This document shows positions 1 through 13,229 of a stretch of DNA of 64,000 nucleotides, in pieces (position 1 is the stretch's first letter; each line of letters begins with the position of its first letter). Both the position numbers and the translations under genes were made by a program. This DNA comes from Chrysomallon squamiferum (taxonomy: Eukaryota > Mollusca > Gastropoda > Neomphalida > Peltospiridae). Where the stretch lies: positions 5,844,419-5,908,418 of the forward strand of contig CM022669.1 of the NCBI GenBank assembly GCA_012295275.1, given 5' to 3'. The notes beneath the pieces were generated by a model, which saw only the letters and a program-made list of their open reading frames with translations, did no database searches and had not been told where the DNA came from.

Positions 1-700
1 GTTTAACACAGACGTTTATCTATAACAACAACTGGCAGCGTACTTCAACACATGCAAACTACGGCATAAACTGGCTTATTGTTTTGAAATAAAACAGTGC
101 ACGATTTTAAATGTCTTTACTTTACTAGCAGGATCAGACCGCACTTGACACTGTTCGTTCGAATTTATTACGAAATAACACGTACTTTGGATATAGCTTT
201 CGTGTAAACTTTGGGACATTAAAAAAGGCGTAGGGTGTTTGTTTTATCAGTAACTGTAGGCGGGTTTGGAGAGAAAACACGTCAGAAATGTGAATAGAAT
301 CAAACAGTTAATTTTCTTTTCACATTTAGTCCATACGTCTGCGTCACAGTGTTTTATTTCAGTGCACTTGGTTTCAACGAAGATAGGTTTTTTTTTTACT
401 CCTATTTTAACTGTGTGATCAGAATTTACGATTCAGTTTCTGGTTTAGTTGAAACAGTTGTTGGTCTTTGTCGTTTGTTGTTTTCTCTTTATTCCTCTGT
501 TTTGAAAGCAGTTTGCAAGTGCAAGACAAAATTCTTTTTTGACTTTATAGTTCTAAGATCGTTTGTAAGAATTAGGTGTGGTGTTGTTGTTAGAATGATC
601 AAACTGTTCACTTCATGAGCATGTTTTGTTGTGTGCAGTAATGTATTTTAATATGTTGTAAGATATTTCTCTGATATTGCACAGAAGCACAGAATGGAAA

Positions 701-772
701 CTATATGTATATATGTATATGTGTGTGTAAGTGTGTGGGTGTGTGTGTGCATATATATATATATATACATAT
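701..772. repeat. TA/TG compound microsatellite
   Basis: Alternating purine-pyrimidine tract: TATATG, then GTGTGTG interruptions, then (AT)n. Confidence 0.85.
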
Positions 773-1596
773 AATTATCTGATCAGGAGTCAGATTTATA
801 ATGTTTGTTGTCGTGCTTACTGCAAATTGCGGTGAAGTCGAAGGACACATTTGTCAACGACCCAGATATTTCTTGTTCGTCCTTTTCATTTCCTCGTCTG
901 TTTCACATCTACAATGACTCATATCACCCTCAACCCCCACCTGTATATCTATCTTTTTATTTCACGTAATAACGTTCGTCATAATCAGTGCACGTAATCC
1001 GAAATCATGCAGAATCGCAACTTTCGTGTGATGAACAAAGTAGCGTGCACATTGGCACGTAAAACCTATTTTCAACTGGCGGTACCTTGCAGTGAGAGAC
1101 GTGAGATTGGAAAAGTGGTTATGTAACATCGTGATGTGATGACTCTGTTTCCTCTTATTTTAACATGACAGACCTGGCTTCGGGTCAGGCAGTGCTGTGT
1201 GCTGAAAAACCCCCAGAGAAAACACTGAGCTTGTATTTATTAACAATCTTTTTGTAATTTAATTCTGGTCTGAGTCATCAGCCGATAGCTTCAAAGCAGT
1301 GGGTACATAATTATGACGGATGGATATTTGATCCATAAAGAATAATCGAATATGAATGCATTTAGACATGGAATTGATGTTTAGTTAGACTGCTGTATAG
1401 TTTATTACTATCAGACGTACTTCTCTAATGTAATGAAGATCTGAATGAAGAAACCCGCTGGACAGTTAGCAGAAAGAGTTAGTTCATACTTATACAAAAA
1501 ACTCATTCTATCGCAGCGACTGGAACGAAATATAGACAAATACTTTTATACGTAATACATCAAACCACAGACGTACAGCTGAGCTGTTATATAAAA

Positions 1597-1752
1597 TTAT
1601 TATTATTATTGTTGTTTTTGTTGTTGTTCTTCTTCTTGTTCTTGTTCTTATTATTATTCTCCTTATTATTATTATTATTAGTAGTAGTAGTAGTAGTAGT
1701 AGTAGTTGGTGTTCTGTTAATAGTAGTTTTAGTAGTAGTAGCATCAGCAGCA
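1597..1752. repeat. Compound trinucleotide repeat (ATT, GTT, CTT, AGT)
   Basis: Blocks of ATT, GTT, CTT and AGT triplets follow one another for about 150 bases. They produce artefactual Leu/Val-rich and Asn/Thr-rich frames on both strands. Confidence 0.85.
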
Positions 1753-1994
1753 GACAAGACAGTCGTAATAATACTGAATCGAGACATCTGAACGCCGCCA
1801 TTTTATCAATTCACAGATAGTCGTCTTAAAATCATGCATGGTGGAACTGTATCTGTATTTTTCTAAAGAAAGGTAAGAACAAAAGGTAAGCCATATACAC
1901 TAGATATGACGACAAGAAAAAAGAACAACATGGGCGCGTATTTTTTAACTGTGCTCTTCTGTTATATATTTTTTTTTTGTTAATGATATTTGAC

Positions 1995-2028
<34 letters not shown>

Positions 2029-2615
2029 AAAAAAGAAACCTAACCTGAATATATACATAAAGGACTGCTTATTCATATCGCTAAAAGTACATTATAAGAC
2101 TGCTCTATTTTTACCTCAATGAAACACTTATTACAAACGCACTGCATTGCACTATACATGCATTTACTAAACTGCACATTTGCGAACACGAAAGGTCAGA
2201 CAAATTCAAATCCCTACCTGGGGGCTACGTGAAATGTTAATAGTAGACGTTGTTATTGTCTCTTTTTTAATATAAATGATTGGTACGCGGACTGACAATG
2301 GAGATTTAAAATTTCACAAACTGAATATTGTGAAACTGTATATCTTTATCTGTTGATCGCGATGCTATAAACTGCGTTGTGAGACCACCTATAATCTTTT
2401 CCAACTGTACGTTAGTGTTTCCATTTAACCCGCGGCGCGCGCACCCGTGCCTTCTCAAAACACGTTTGATATTAATGTCCTTTCAATTTGAAATCTCATT
2501 CAAGTTCTGTTTACAGTGAATTATAATAATGAAAAAAAAAAAAAAAAAAACCGCCATCAATCGTAGTTGGCCCGATACTTACGCAGTATTGTTAATCAAA
2601 AGAAAAAGGGATACA

Positions 2616-2732
2616 ATGCCGTCGTATGATGTATTGACGTCTGCGCTGTGGATATTGATGTTGCTGAATGGACAACGTGCCGTTGGAGTGCCCGTCCGTC
2701 GGTCTGCGTTCACCCGGATGACGTCCTTTTGA
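2616..2732 (+). other. Orphan signal-peptide-like reading frame
   Basis: An ATG at 2616 opens 38 codons beginning MPSYDVLTSALWILMLLNG, then a small-residue stretch and VPVRR. This has the n-h-c layout of a secretory signal peptide. It lies about 170 bases downstream of a short CpG-rich patch (about 2428-2450), so it could be the first coding exon of the ADAMTS gene downstream. Against this, I see no consensus 5' splice donor before the in-frame TGA, and the gap to the next exon is 8.7 kb. Confidence 0.2.
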
Positions 2733-3696
2733 CGCCATCTTTTCATGTTTAGTCAAGTGACTAGAAAGTAGAATACGTAGTGCAGAAAAGCGTTCATTCA
2801 TAAACGTCCCTCTTGTAAATACGATTTGGAATATTATATATAATAATAATAATAATAATAACAAAATTTAAAAATGTGTTGAAGAAAAAGCCAGTGCATT
2901 GAAATGAGCAGAAGAAAAAAATAAGCGAAATAAATCAACGTTCAAAGACTACGTATTATTTATTAACAACAACGTCAGGTATCAACAAGAACAACAACAA
3001 CAACAATAATAATAGTGGTGTTCACTGTAGTGGCAAAAGTTGATGTAGTAGTAGTAGTAGCTTTAATAATAACAATAGTGATAGAAGTAATAAAACTAGT
3101 TTCTAGTGTTGGTCGTTGTCGTAGTAGTAGTAATCTTAGCAGGCATGTCTGATTCAGTATCAGTGTTACAGCAGTAGTAAAGGCCATTCAAATTTGCTGA
3201 GTTTGCAGAATGGCTTGAGTTATTTTCCCAGTTCTGTTTTAATGTGTATAAAACGTGCAAATAAAATAAAATAAAATAAAATGAAAGAACCTGTCATGGC
3301 ATGCTTGAATAATTCTCTGTTACCGTTTTGGAGTTTTAAAACGTACCCAGAAACACTCAACCAAAACAACTAGTCCACTCCTTACTTTTGTAATCGCTTT
3401 AAACTTAATGTGGTTTAATATTTCAAAATTATTCAATGGTTTGAGCTTCATATTTCAAATTATGTTTGTAAATTATGTCAAGGAAGTTTGCAGTATTTGT
3501 TGACGCTGTGGGAATAAAGCCTTTAATGTAGGCAGTACTTAATTTATTTTTTTTTTTTTTTTTTTGCACTTTGCTCTTTGGAAGAAGCGTTAGTGAGGAT
3601 GTGACACAGACAGATAGAGATCAAGAGAGAGAGAAAGAATGAGACTTAGAGACAGAGAGAGACTGAGCAAGAAAGAAAAAATCAGTGAAGGAGACG

Positions 3697-3787
<91 letters not shown>

Positions 3788-3807
3788 TCAGAGGGAGAGA
3801 GAAAGAG

Positions 3808-3851
<44 letters not shown>

Positions 3852-3990
3852 TGGAGAGGGAGAAGAAGGAAAGTCAGAGGGAGAGATAAAAACAGAGAGA
3901 GAGAGGGAGAAGGAAAGTCAGAGGGAGAGATAAAAACAGAGAGAGAGAGAGGGAGAAGGAAAGTCAGAGGGAGAGATAAAAACAGAGAGA

Positions 3991-4028
<38 letters not shown>
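3697..4028. repeat. (GA)n array, 44-46 bp higher-order units, and (CA)n
   Basis: Long (GA)n runs are followed by three copies of a 44-46 base unit containing AAGTCAGAGGGAGAGAT, with unit starts near 3871, 3915 and 3961. A (CA)n run closes the block at about 3991-4028. The 199-codon frame across it is an Arg-Glu translation artefact. Confidence 0.9.
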
Positions 4029-4029
<1 letters not shown>

Positions 4030-4435
4030 CAGGAAAAAGGATTGTTACTGAACTCATTGAACTAGCACTTTTAATTTGTTTTATTTATTTCCTTCCTTGG
4101 CTATTAGCTGACCGCAGTACCAGGTTGTTTTATACTGCAGATCAGCTCAGTGTAAAACAGATACCAACAGGGCTTATAAAGGAAACAGTGGCGATGGAAA
4201 AGCGAAGTCGTGAAATCTCGAGACGTTCCGGCTTTTAGATGTGACCCAGCCACTGCCAGCCACTTAACTACACGAGCAGAGAGATCTGTCAAAAATAAAA
4301 CGGAAAACAAAGAAATAAAAACAAAGAATGTTAAAGAGAAATGAGAGACTGATGGGGACAAATAGAATGAATGACAGCATCTGTTTCTTATAATTGTTCC
4401 TTTTCCTATAACATTTGTTTTGTTACTACTACAAT

Positions 4436-4477
<42 letters not shown>

Positions 4478-4522
4478 AACTATAACTACTATTGGTACTT
4501 CTACTACTACTACTACTACTGT
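4436..4522. repeat. (TAC)n trinucleotide repeat
   Basis: Two blocks of ACT/TAC triplets separated by a short non-repeat segment. Confidence 0.8.
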
Positions 4523-7500
4523 TGCACTTATTTGTCAGGCGCAGTAACACTCGCCTTCTCACGAACATCGCGGTTCACACCGTTTTATGTTTTCTTTGAT
4601 ATTAAACGCTCTAACGAAGACATTTTTCGAGGGGTGTGGTGTGGTGTGAGCAATTTATCACCGTCTTTGAAAATCCCTTTGAACTCTTAAGACTGCGACT
4701 ATTCTTGTAATCCGCAAACATTACGATAAAGTCTATCAGCCGTCATTTCTTTTTCCAAAAAAAAAAAAAAAAAATCAGTTTCCGGTTTGTAATTACACTG
4801 TTCATTGAGAGTATCGTCACGGTCGAGTGTTTGCTATCACGTCTGACTGAAGTGTGATGCGAGACAAAGCATACGTCTTTTTTTTTTTTTTTTTTTTGCG
4901 AGAGATGCGAGATAGAACACATTTCTCTCTCTCGCGGGACGGGAAAATAAAACAAGGCCCACTGTTGTGGATTACTTACGTTAACAGGATAATATTCGGT
5001 TACGACATCGCAACACGCTCTCAGACATATCTCGTTATGGTTCAAGTGAGGCCAGCATGGAAGGCGGATCTCGCGACCTTTCGCACTTCAGGGGGATACA
5101 GTATCACAAAGATTTGTCAAGATACGAATTCAGTTGACATTCTAATTCTTAAATTTCGTCGTCTATTGTACTATTTACGATCAAATAAAATGACTTCCTC
5201 TTGCCTTTTTGTGCCCACTTCAGAGTTTAATGTATATTTTTCTTTAACTGGTGATATATTTAGGACGCTACATTACATTAATCATGCTTCATTACCTTTC
5301 TTCCTTGTTTCGTACATAATAACACATTCATTTAAGAAGTTTATTAAATTACAAAAACACTGAACGTTTAATGACACTCTGACATGAAGATCACTTAGGA
5401 TTTCTGACAATGAATGAATGAAATAATTGTTCCTGACAGTATAGAAAGTCAAAAGCTTGAACGTGTTAAAAAATAATAAATAAATAAATATATAAATACA
5501 ATATACAAATTATAAACTCAGGTTAAAACCTTAAGAACGTTTTATAAATAACGAGACAACTGTTGAATGTTTTGCCTGTGACTATTGTGGTTTGAAAGAA
5601 GCAGATTTATGAGTAGTATGAATGCTAGCAGTGCATGGGATTAGCCACTGACTATTTATTATTATGAGAAACAAAAACTGAAATTTAAAGAAAAAAACAA
5701 AACAAAGCCCACACAACAGGAAATCCTTTTTATTTTTGAGCATGTATTTCAACTACTGAGTGAGAAGGTGTAGAATTAGTATTTTTATTTCAGTGATTTT
5801 CCTCAAATTAAATCACACATAACAATACTTTTTCGGTGGCAGTCTATCTGTTAAAATACTTTGTTTTACTTTATTTAACTTTAGTTTATAAACTATTCGC
5901 TTATTATCACAGATGTCATGGAACTATTTGTTTTACGTATTAGCTGATTTCCATGTCTTTGTAACACGCTTCATAAAAGAAAATAGTTCTCGTGTCAGTC
6001 TGTTTTAACCTCGCCTTGGTTTGGGCTGTGACTTTATTTCAGCAAGATTTCTTTATGTTTATTTAACCACGTTTAGGAAAACGTTTGTATATGCTGCATC
6101 ACACACCGTCTAAACCGACACCATTTACTTCTGTTTGGGAAGAAGATGGTCATTTATTTCTAAACGTGTTCGCTTTAACTCGTGTGTTTCTGTCAGGTTT
6201 TCCTGTTTCCCGTTCATGACCACAACTGCATTGTGGGTATTAAATGAGAACAAACCCTACCGGGATGTGATATGATTTCAGATTGCTGCGCTGACCTCAT
6301 CCTGTTGATTTTATCTATTATGACAGTACGAGACCAGAAACATGTAGTGACTTTATTATATTTCATTTTTTTTTTTTTTAATAAAAATATGACGTTAGAA
6401 ATCTTTAATGTCTTTATTATAAGCAAAAGTATTATATCAGAAAAGTAAGTGATTTTATTATTTATAACATCTGAAATCTGTTTTGACTTTTATCATTTAC
6501 AAAAACATGAAGTTAGAAATCTAATAAATCTATCACTTTCTCCAGCTGACTTCATTAACGTTAAATATTTTATATCTTATTCTACCAAGTCTAAAATAAT
6601 ATTGGTGATTTTCACTTATCAAATCCTATTGGACGGTTAAATCCCATGCAGTGACGTAATACTTTTTTGTTATCAGTTATAATTATCAGTTGTAATCATA
6701 TAACAAGCAGTTACGCCAAAGTATGACCTTCATGACTTCATCTGCCCCTAATTTCCACGAGTACCATCCAAATCACCCTGAATACTGCTGCTATGATACT
6801 CCAAACTTGAAATTACGTCATTGTTCACAAAGCTTTAGTATTCAGGATTGTTGTAACATGATAGATTTACAAATAAGTATTGCTATGCAACTGACGTCAT
6901 AATCAAACAAGTGTAAACGACGTGTGCGATAGCAGCGCTTGGTTGGTGATAAAAGTTACAACTCAAGGAATGTGACACTGACAGGAGGAAACAAACTGTC
7001 AGTCATTAGCCAATTGGCGTAACGGCGACGACGATATCATTCACTCAGCTCGGATTACGACATCGACTACAACAACATTAACATTTACGTTCCCGGGTCT
7101 CTAGGCATGCGTTGTTTTGATGTTCTCTGTTACGTTCAGAAAACTAGAACACAGCTGAATTACATCTCACTGGCTGAACTGTATGACTGATACGTGAAAT
7201 GTTGTAGGATCGCGGCCCTTTATTTCCAAGTTCCTGTTACAGGATAAATGTAAGCTAACAGAGACACACAAAATCTCCCATATAATCAGATAGCGTAATA
7301 TTCATACAGACAATCTCACATACACACAGACAGTTTAACAGTCATACACACAGACAATCTAATAAACACACAAACAAACAGACAAACGTATGCTGAGATA
7401 TAAGCTTTCCTGTCAGTGAAAATATGAATATGAAATATTTATTGTTATTATTTAAAAAGAGTAATCCATTAACTGTCAAAAGCATATTTTCATTTTCCTA

Positions 7501-7929
7501 TCTACTGACATCTAACAGCCATTAATATTGAAATGTACTGTTAAACATTAATACATTCATAAATTCACAAATTCATTCATAGATTCACAAATTCATTCTT
7601 AAATTTATACATTCGTTCATTCATTCATTCGTGACACTGGCATTCAGTATCTCATAAACTTAATATCAGATCATATATCACACATATTCGGCGGTGGTAT
7701 TAAATGCACATTACTGTTTAATACGACAGAACCAAGTTTTCCATTACGATTACTGGAGCATGTGAACGGGAAAATGCTGAACTCTGTGTACAAATGGACC
7801 GTCTAAATAACAGCTTACCTTGCAAGATGAACGATAAAATGAAAATCTAAACAGACAGACATGTTGTAACCTGTAACGAATATTCGTGTATGGCGTACAT
7901 CGGATTAACATACAGAATAACAGACTAAC

Positions 7930-8520
7930 ACACAAACGGAGAAATCTTACGTCAAAGCAAAATGAAACAGACGTGTGATTTATTAACGTTGTCATTAAGA
8001 GAACACGTTTTAGATGAATAAATCTATCGACAGGCCGACAGATCGACAGTCAGACAGACAGACAGACAGATAAAATTTTACTGTGAGAAATTAAAACATA
8101 ACCAACGGATCCCTTGTTAACTAACCTTTATAGAATAAAAAGAATAATTATTTTATTAGTTTTAAAATGATATCAACAGACTAACAGACAAATTTAGAGA
8201 TTTTGATATGACAAAGAAAAGCTGTACAACATTATATTTGAACAAACAAATCTACCGACTGACACACAGACAATTTGACAGCAGCAGAGACAATCCAGCA
8301 GAAGTGTAGACAGATTTCGAGAATTCGGTACTCAAACAAAAAAAAAGAAAAGAAGAAAAGCTGGACAGACGGGACGCTTTTCAATGGTTATCATTATTTC
8401 AGTAAAACGTTTTTTAAGTTGAACTAACACACCGAGAGATTAACAGACCTGCAGACAGATTTGGAGATTTCAGAGTGTTGGAGAAAAGTTTAACAGACGT
8501 CTTGCTTGTTAACCAGTAGG
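7930..8520. repeat. Diverged tandem array, roughly 110-150 bp units
   Basis: Similar segments recur near 7950, 8080, 8190, 8310 and 8460. Each carries CAGACAGATTT-like and GAGATTT-like words followed by an AAAGAAAAGCTG or GAAAAGTTTAACAG word. Copies are degenerate and unequal in spacing, as in an old minisatellite. Confidence 0.5.
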
Positions 8521-8754
8521 GCTCGTATAGTAAGTTGTACGTCAGGCGATGTAATACGACAGTTTAATGGGCGTCTCTTTTTTATTGATCGTAAAAACTC
8601 ACACAACCCACTGACACTGTTTGAGTTGAAGTACTCTACATGACATTTACCTGCGGGTCTGGATTAAGTGATTTTTGAGAAAAAAAATAAATATGAATAT
8701 ATTATCTCGAGACGTTTAGTCATAAAACTCTTAAGTCAAATACAGAATTTTTTT

Positions 8755-8787
<33 letters not shown>

Positions 8788-10901
8788 AAATGACAGACTG
8801 CGGAGAGGTGATTGATTATATCTTTTTGTGAGAGGAGAGTCATCCATTCACGTCTGCTGGAAAATAAAAAAAATCACGTCTTTTATCAGTCTTGCAAAAA
8901 AAAAAAAAAAAAAACATTTCGTTTTTTTTTTCTTGTTGAAAGATTTCAAATGTTTGTCTTTATTAGCATCAGTTTTATCGCAAGAACGTTTTAGAACATT
9001 GATAACGGTAAAGTTTTATTTATTTATTTATTTATTCACACGTATTAGCATCAGACCCATATGTACACACACACATATATATACATACATATACACACAC
9101 ATGTACCTATACACAGACAAAGACAGAACATCATATACTATAATCCTTGATCACTAATAGCTGTCTGAACATGATCCTAACACAACCCAAAGCAGCCGAA
9201 ATCCCCTTTCTATTCCTAGCCCAGATCATAATCTTAGGTTTTGCTTAAATTGAAATATTTCATCCTCTGTTTTTTTTTACCCGTCGATTTTCCGCTTCAT
9301 TTAACTCTGCAGGTTTAGATGGTCATTTGGTTGGGCTGATGACCATTCAGTACTGACCGCCGCAGTTATTATTTAGGTTTTATAATGTGAGATGCAAATA
9401 CAGTTTTTAATGAGATCAGTACATATGCACTATATTTTATAATACTTCATCATGTATATATAAAAATTAATAATAAACAACAAAAAATTAAACATAAACT
9501 GATAAAACATAATTTATTAATCATAGACTGATAAAACATAATTCATTAATCATTTATGTTATCGTTTTACGTCGGTGCAGAGGAAAAATTACGAAATTTA
9601 TTGCATTTCAAAAACAGCAGAAAACTCGTTCAAAAACCAAAGCTACAGATACGAGCTTCCTTTTTTTCTGTAAGCACCGGGTTTTTAAATGTTTCGTTAT
9701 ATTTTGAACTCGGAGAGAGAAACCATTTGCTGATATTATGTGATTTTAAAACTCGAGTCAATTACCGCAGTGAAATGACACAGAAAAGTTTCTAGCATTA
9801 CACAGTGTTGTTATTTTTGTAAGATTTCAGTTCGGAATGTAGTGTAGAATTTTGAAACTTTTTATGTTTTTCCTTTATTTTAAACAAACAACCCCGAACT
9901 GCTGACGTTGAAATGTATTTTACTTAAATATGTATTAGTGCATTTGTTCAATATTTTACTTTAATTTAAACAATGAATCTTTAATGTTTCCAGAATGCAC
10001 TAAATTTCGTAATCTTCTCTGAAAATATCTAGCCAAGTTTTAATGCAGAAGTTATTATGCTTGTATTGAATTATTCAGAGGAAAAGAATCTTTACCTTTT
10101 TAAAGTTGTTGTTTTGAATTTAAAAAAAAGGGGGAAAACAACTCTAACAAAGACATTTTTTTCTCTTTTTTTTTTTTTGGGGGGGACATAAAATGTCCTT
10201 ATTCCCCGGGTAAAATACAAAACGGTTTTTACGTCATTCAGAAAATTAAAACCGTTCAGGGTGTTTGAAGACTGTTTGCCTAGTTCTGAAGGTCACCTGA
10301 CAGTAGCAGCGAGACGTGAATCATCGCCTGTTTTTAATGAATCGTCGTCTGCATGTAGCAGAGTTCATCTCAAGTGATATATGAAATAAAGTTCACACAG
10401 TACAGATCGTGACGTCATAACTGAATTACTGTCCGTGTAATATTCTTTGATATTCAACACCTGTGACTGTCGTTGGAAGGCAATAAAAAAAAATTTGAAA
10501 AATAAAATAAAAATAAAAGTAAATAAATAAAATAATAAAAATAAAATATAAAAAAAAAAATAATAGTAAAAAATAAAATCTTAATAATAAAGAATGTTCC
10601 GCTCAATATCTGCAATGACAACATCAAAGGTAACTCTGTCTTGAATACGATATAAAGATGTCAGAAAGTTACACACTGAAAAATTGTGTCATATTGCAAT
10701 ACCACACAGAAAGTTTCTTTTTCTTTTTCTTCTTTACACAATTTTATTATCTGCATCGACCACGACAATAAATAGACATTCTACTCCATAGTTGTGTAAA
10801 TAAAACAATATTGAATAGTATTAGTAATTTGAAACTAAATCGTTTGAAGAAAAAATAATCATAAATCAAAGATTATTAAGCTTAATATTTCAATAGTTGA
10901 C

Positions 10902-10937
<36 letters not shown>
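10902..10937. repeat. Poly(T) tract
   Basis: An uninterrupted T run of over 30 bases. Similar runs lie near 1997-2036 (A), 8761-8786 (T), 13320-13346 (T) and 14908-14933 (A). Confidence 0.8.
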
Positions 10938-10940
<3 letters not shown>

Positions 10941-11374
10941 GCTGACATAAAACATTAAACAAAACCACTGACATTATTTCACGAATAAAAACTGAGATAA
11001 TGTATACATGACGCAGACAGAATGTATTTCCTGCTTGTCACGTTCCAGCCCAGTGCGCATATTAGAAAATTTTCCGGTACAGTTTCCATCCTCTGAGTTT
11101 TGAAAGATGCACATAAAACAATCATTTGTTTCTAATCGACACGAATCGAGGCTTTCTATCTAAAAGACAGATCTAACTCGCATAATAAAAGTTAACAGTA
11201 TAACGTGTTAAGATGTCGTTTGGACAGTGTAAATGTTAATATTCATTCATCCCTTTAGCACGTTTAATGGGGAAATATTTTTATATGTATATCTATGTTT
11301 CTTTTTTTATTCATTTTTCTTATTTCATAAACCGAATAATTACAATAAAACCTTTCTAATAATTTTTGTTTCAG

Positions 11375-11564
11375 ATGGGTTTTCTGCTCGCACACGGTGA
11401 ACACTATTTTATAGAGCCAGTCAAGGGACATAACCGTACGAACGACCCAAGACATCCACACATCATATACAGGAGATCGGCTCTTCCTGTCGGACTCGAC
11501 ATATCGAGACTGCAAAAACCGGAAGAAGCGAACCGGAAGTCAGAAGCGTCCTGCGGTGTAACAG
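11375..11564 (+). CDS. ADAMTS7/12: ADAMTS exon: late propeptide
   Basis: Follows acceptor TTTGTTTCAG and ends before GTACAA in phase 1. It encodes GEHYFIEPV and HPHIIYRR, both typical of ADAMTS propeptides, and ends with the cysteine-switch-like CGVT. The opening ATG is probably an internal methionine. Confidence 0.85.
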
Positions 11565-13198
11565 GTACAAACTGGTTTAATTTAAGCTACAAGATCACTA
11601 GCTTTAGTGAACCTGGTGGTTATGTTGTAAACTTTAAGAAAGTAGGCAGATGGTTTGTAACCGATACTAGTCTTCATCCAGAGCTTAGTCAGAAGATGTA
11701 GTCTACAAACATCCTCTACCCTTAAGTTGATCATCTCAGTTACTGAATTCGTATTATACTGAAATACTAAAACTGTTAGATTATATGACAACGACAAACG
11801 TACATAACAACAAGTTGCTCCTCTTTCACACTGTATTGCCCGGACATCGCGTCCAGTGAACTACGAGAGTTACTCCACTTTAACACACCTTCCCAGTCCG
11901 TTAGCATTGACTGCATTAATTAAAAACAGAGAACGTTCGATAAACTGTTCGTAATGCAAAGTGAGAAATAGGTCAAGGCTCTCTCAATACAGTAATGGAT
12001 TTCCTGCTTTAGCTGATGAAAACTTACTTTATCTGAAAACATTTAAAACGTGCCCGGGACACTTAAGTACACACGCGCCATTTTTTTTTTTTTTTTTAGG
12101 TATGCGCTTGATTTAGAAAAATGAAGACTACGATCGTGGTTTTATATAGGATTAGTATAACTACTGTTAAGAAATATTATAATTTTGTTTTTCTTGTTTA
12201 TCTTGTGTTTTTTTTGTTTGTTTTGGTTTTTTTTTTTAGCATCATAATAAATTTATTATGAAGGATGTAACAAATTAATTCATTAAAAAAAAAAGAAGAA
12301 AAAAGTAGTTGAATGTGCTAGAAAAATCAAAACTTGACGTATACAATATTATAATTTAAATTACATACTCAAACCCAAGTGACCCAATACACACATGAAT
12401 ACACAAACACACACCAACAAACATACATATATACACATACAAACATCCAAACACGTATGCACATAGGTACACTCACACGCTCGACATGCACACACACACA
12501 CAAGTATTAATTTGTCTCTCTAAGCCAAAAGGAACTGAAACGAAATCTGCCGAATCACAGATTGGTGGCCAATGAACTTAGATATCAGCGCTGCACACGG
12601 TGAAACTGACACAACAATTCATCCAGTCTCGCCACGCGCACAAAGAAACGGGATGAATCTCAACTGATCAGACAAGCATTCTTCATTCGTTCATTAATTA
12701 TGGCCGACAGGTCATTCGATAATTTTCACTGAGTCGGGGAAAGGTTGCAGAGTTTCGTTCTATCTGAAGCCCGCCGCAGTCCGACTCTTATTTAAATTTG
12801 TGAACTGTGTAGAAGTCTGCTCGTTTCTGAACTTTTATAAGATATAAAGAACGCGTGGAATAACAGCTGTGGTATTTTTTTATTTGTGTTTCTTTGTATT
12901 TTAAAAGTGTTTTTTTTCTTGATTGTTTTTTTTTGTCGTGCTCATTAAGTCGCCGCGTATTTAATCAAAGCGTTAGCGATAATATTTAACTGAGAGAATC
13001 AGCGCTTCGGCCAGACAGAGAACGTTTAACATAAAACAGTCTCTGTCTGGCCAATCAAGAACGGTGTTACAGTTTGAAGATCGCCAGTGGGTGTGTGTGT
13101 ATCTGGCGGTCTATGGCAAATATCAAAATGGCGGACAAAAAAGGGCATTTTAACCATCAACAATAAAATCATTATTCTTTATCATTGATAAAATAATA

Positions 13199-13229
<31 letters not shown>

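Larger units (their letters stand above)
1..11374. other. AT-rich repeat-laden stretch without supportable exons
   Basis: No exon of a recognisable family could be placed here. The next gene begins in mid-propeptide at 11375 at a phase-0 boundary, so this stretch is probably its first intron or upstream DNA, but I found no exon encoding the earlier propeptide. The contents are microsatellites, poly(A)/poly(T) runs and a diverged tandem array near 7.9-8.5 kb. Long reading frames at 1.5-1.8 and 3.6-4.2 kb are translated simple repeats. Confidence 0.5.

Noticed and set aside
349-618. 89-codon Phe/Val-rich frame near the left edge
   Set aside because: No recognisable domain, no splice or promoter context, composition of T-rich non-coding DNA.
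3639-4238. 199-codon Arg-Glu-rich frame
   Set aside because: Translation of (GA)n and (CA)n repeats.
4854-5363. 169-codon frame
   Set aside because: Opens through a poly(T) run as poly-Phe and shows no conserved motif or splice structure.
9300-9360. Possible SINE-like GC-richer segment
   Set aside because: No second copy, A/B box pair or poly(A)-tail structure could be identified by eye.
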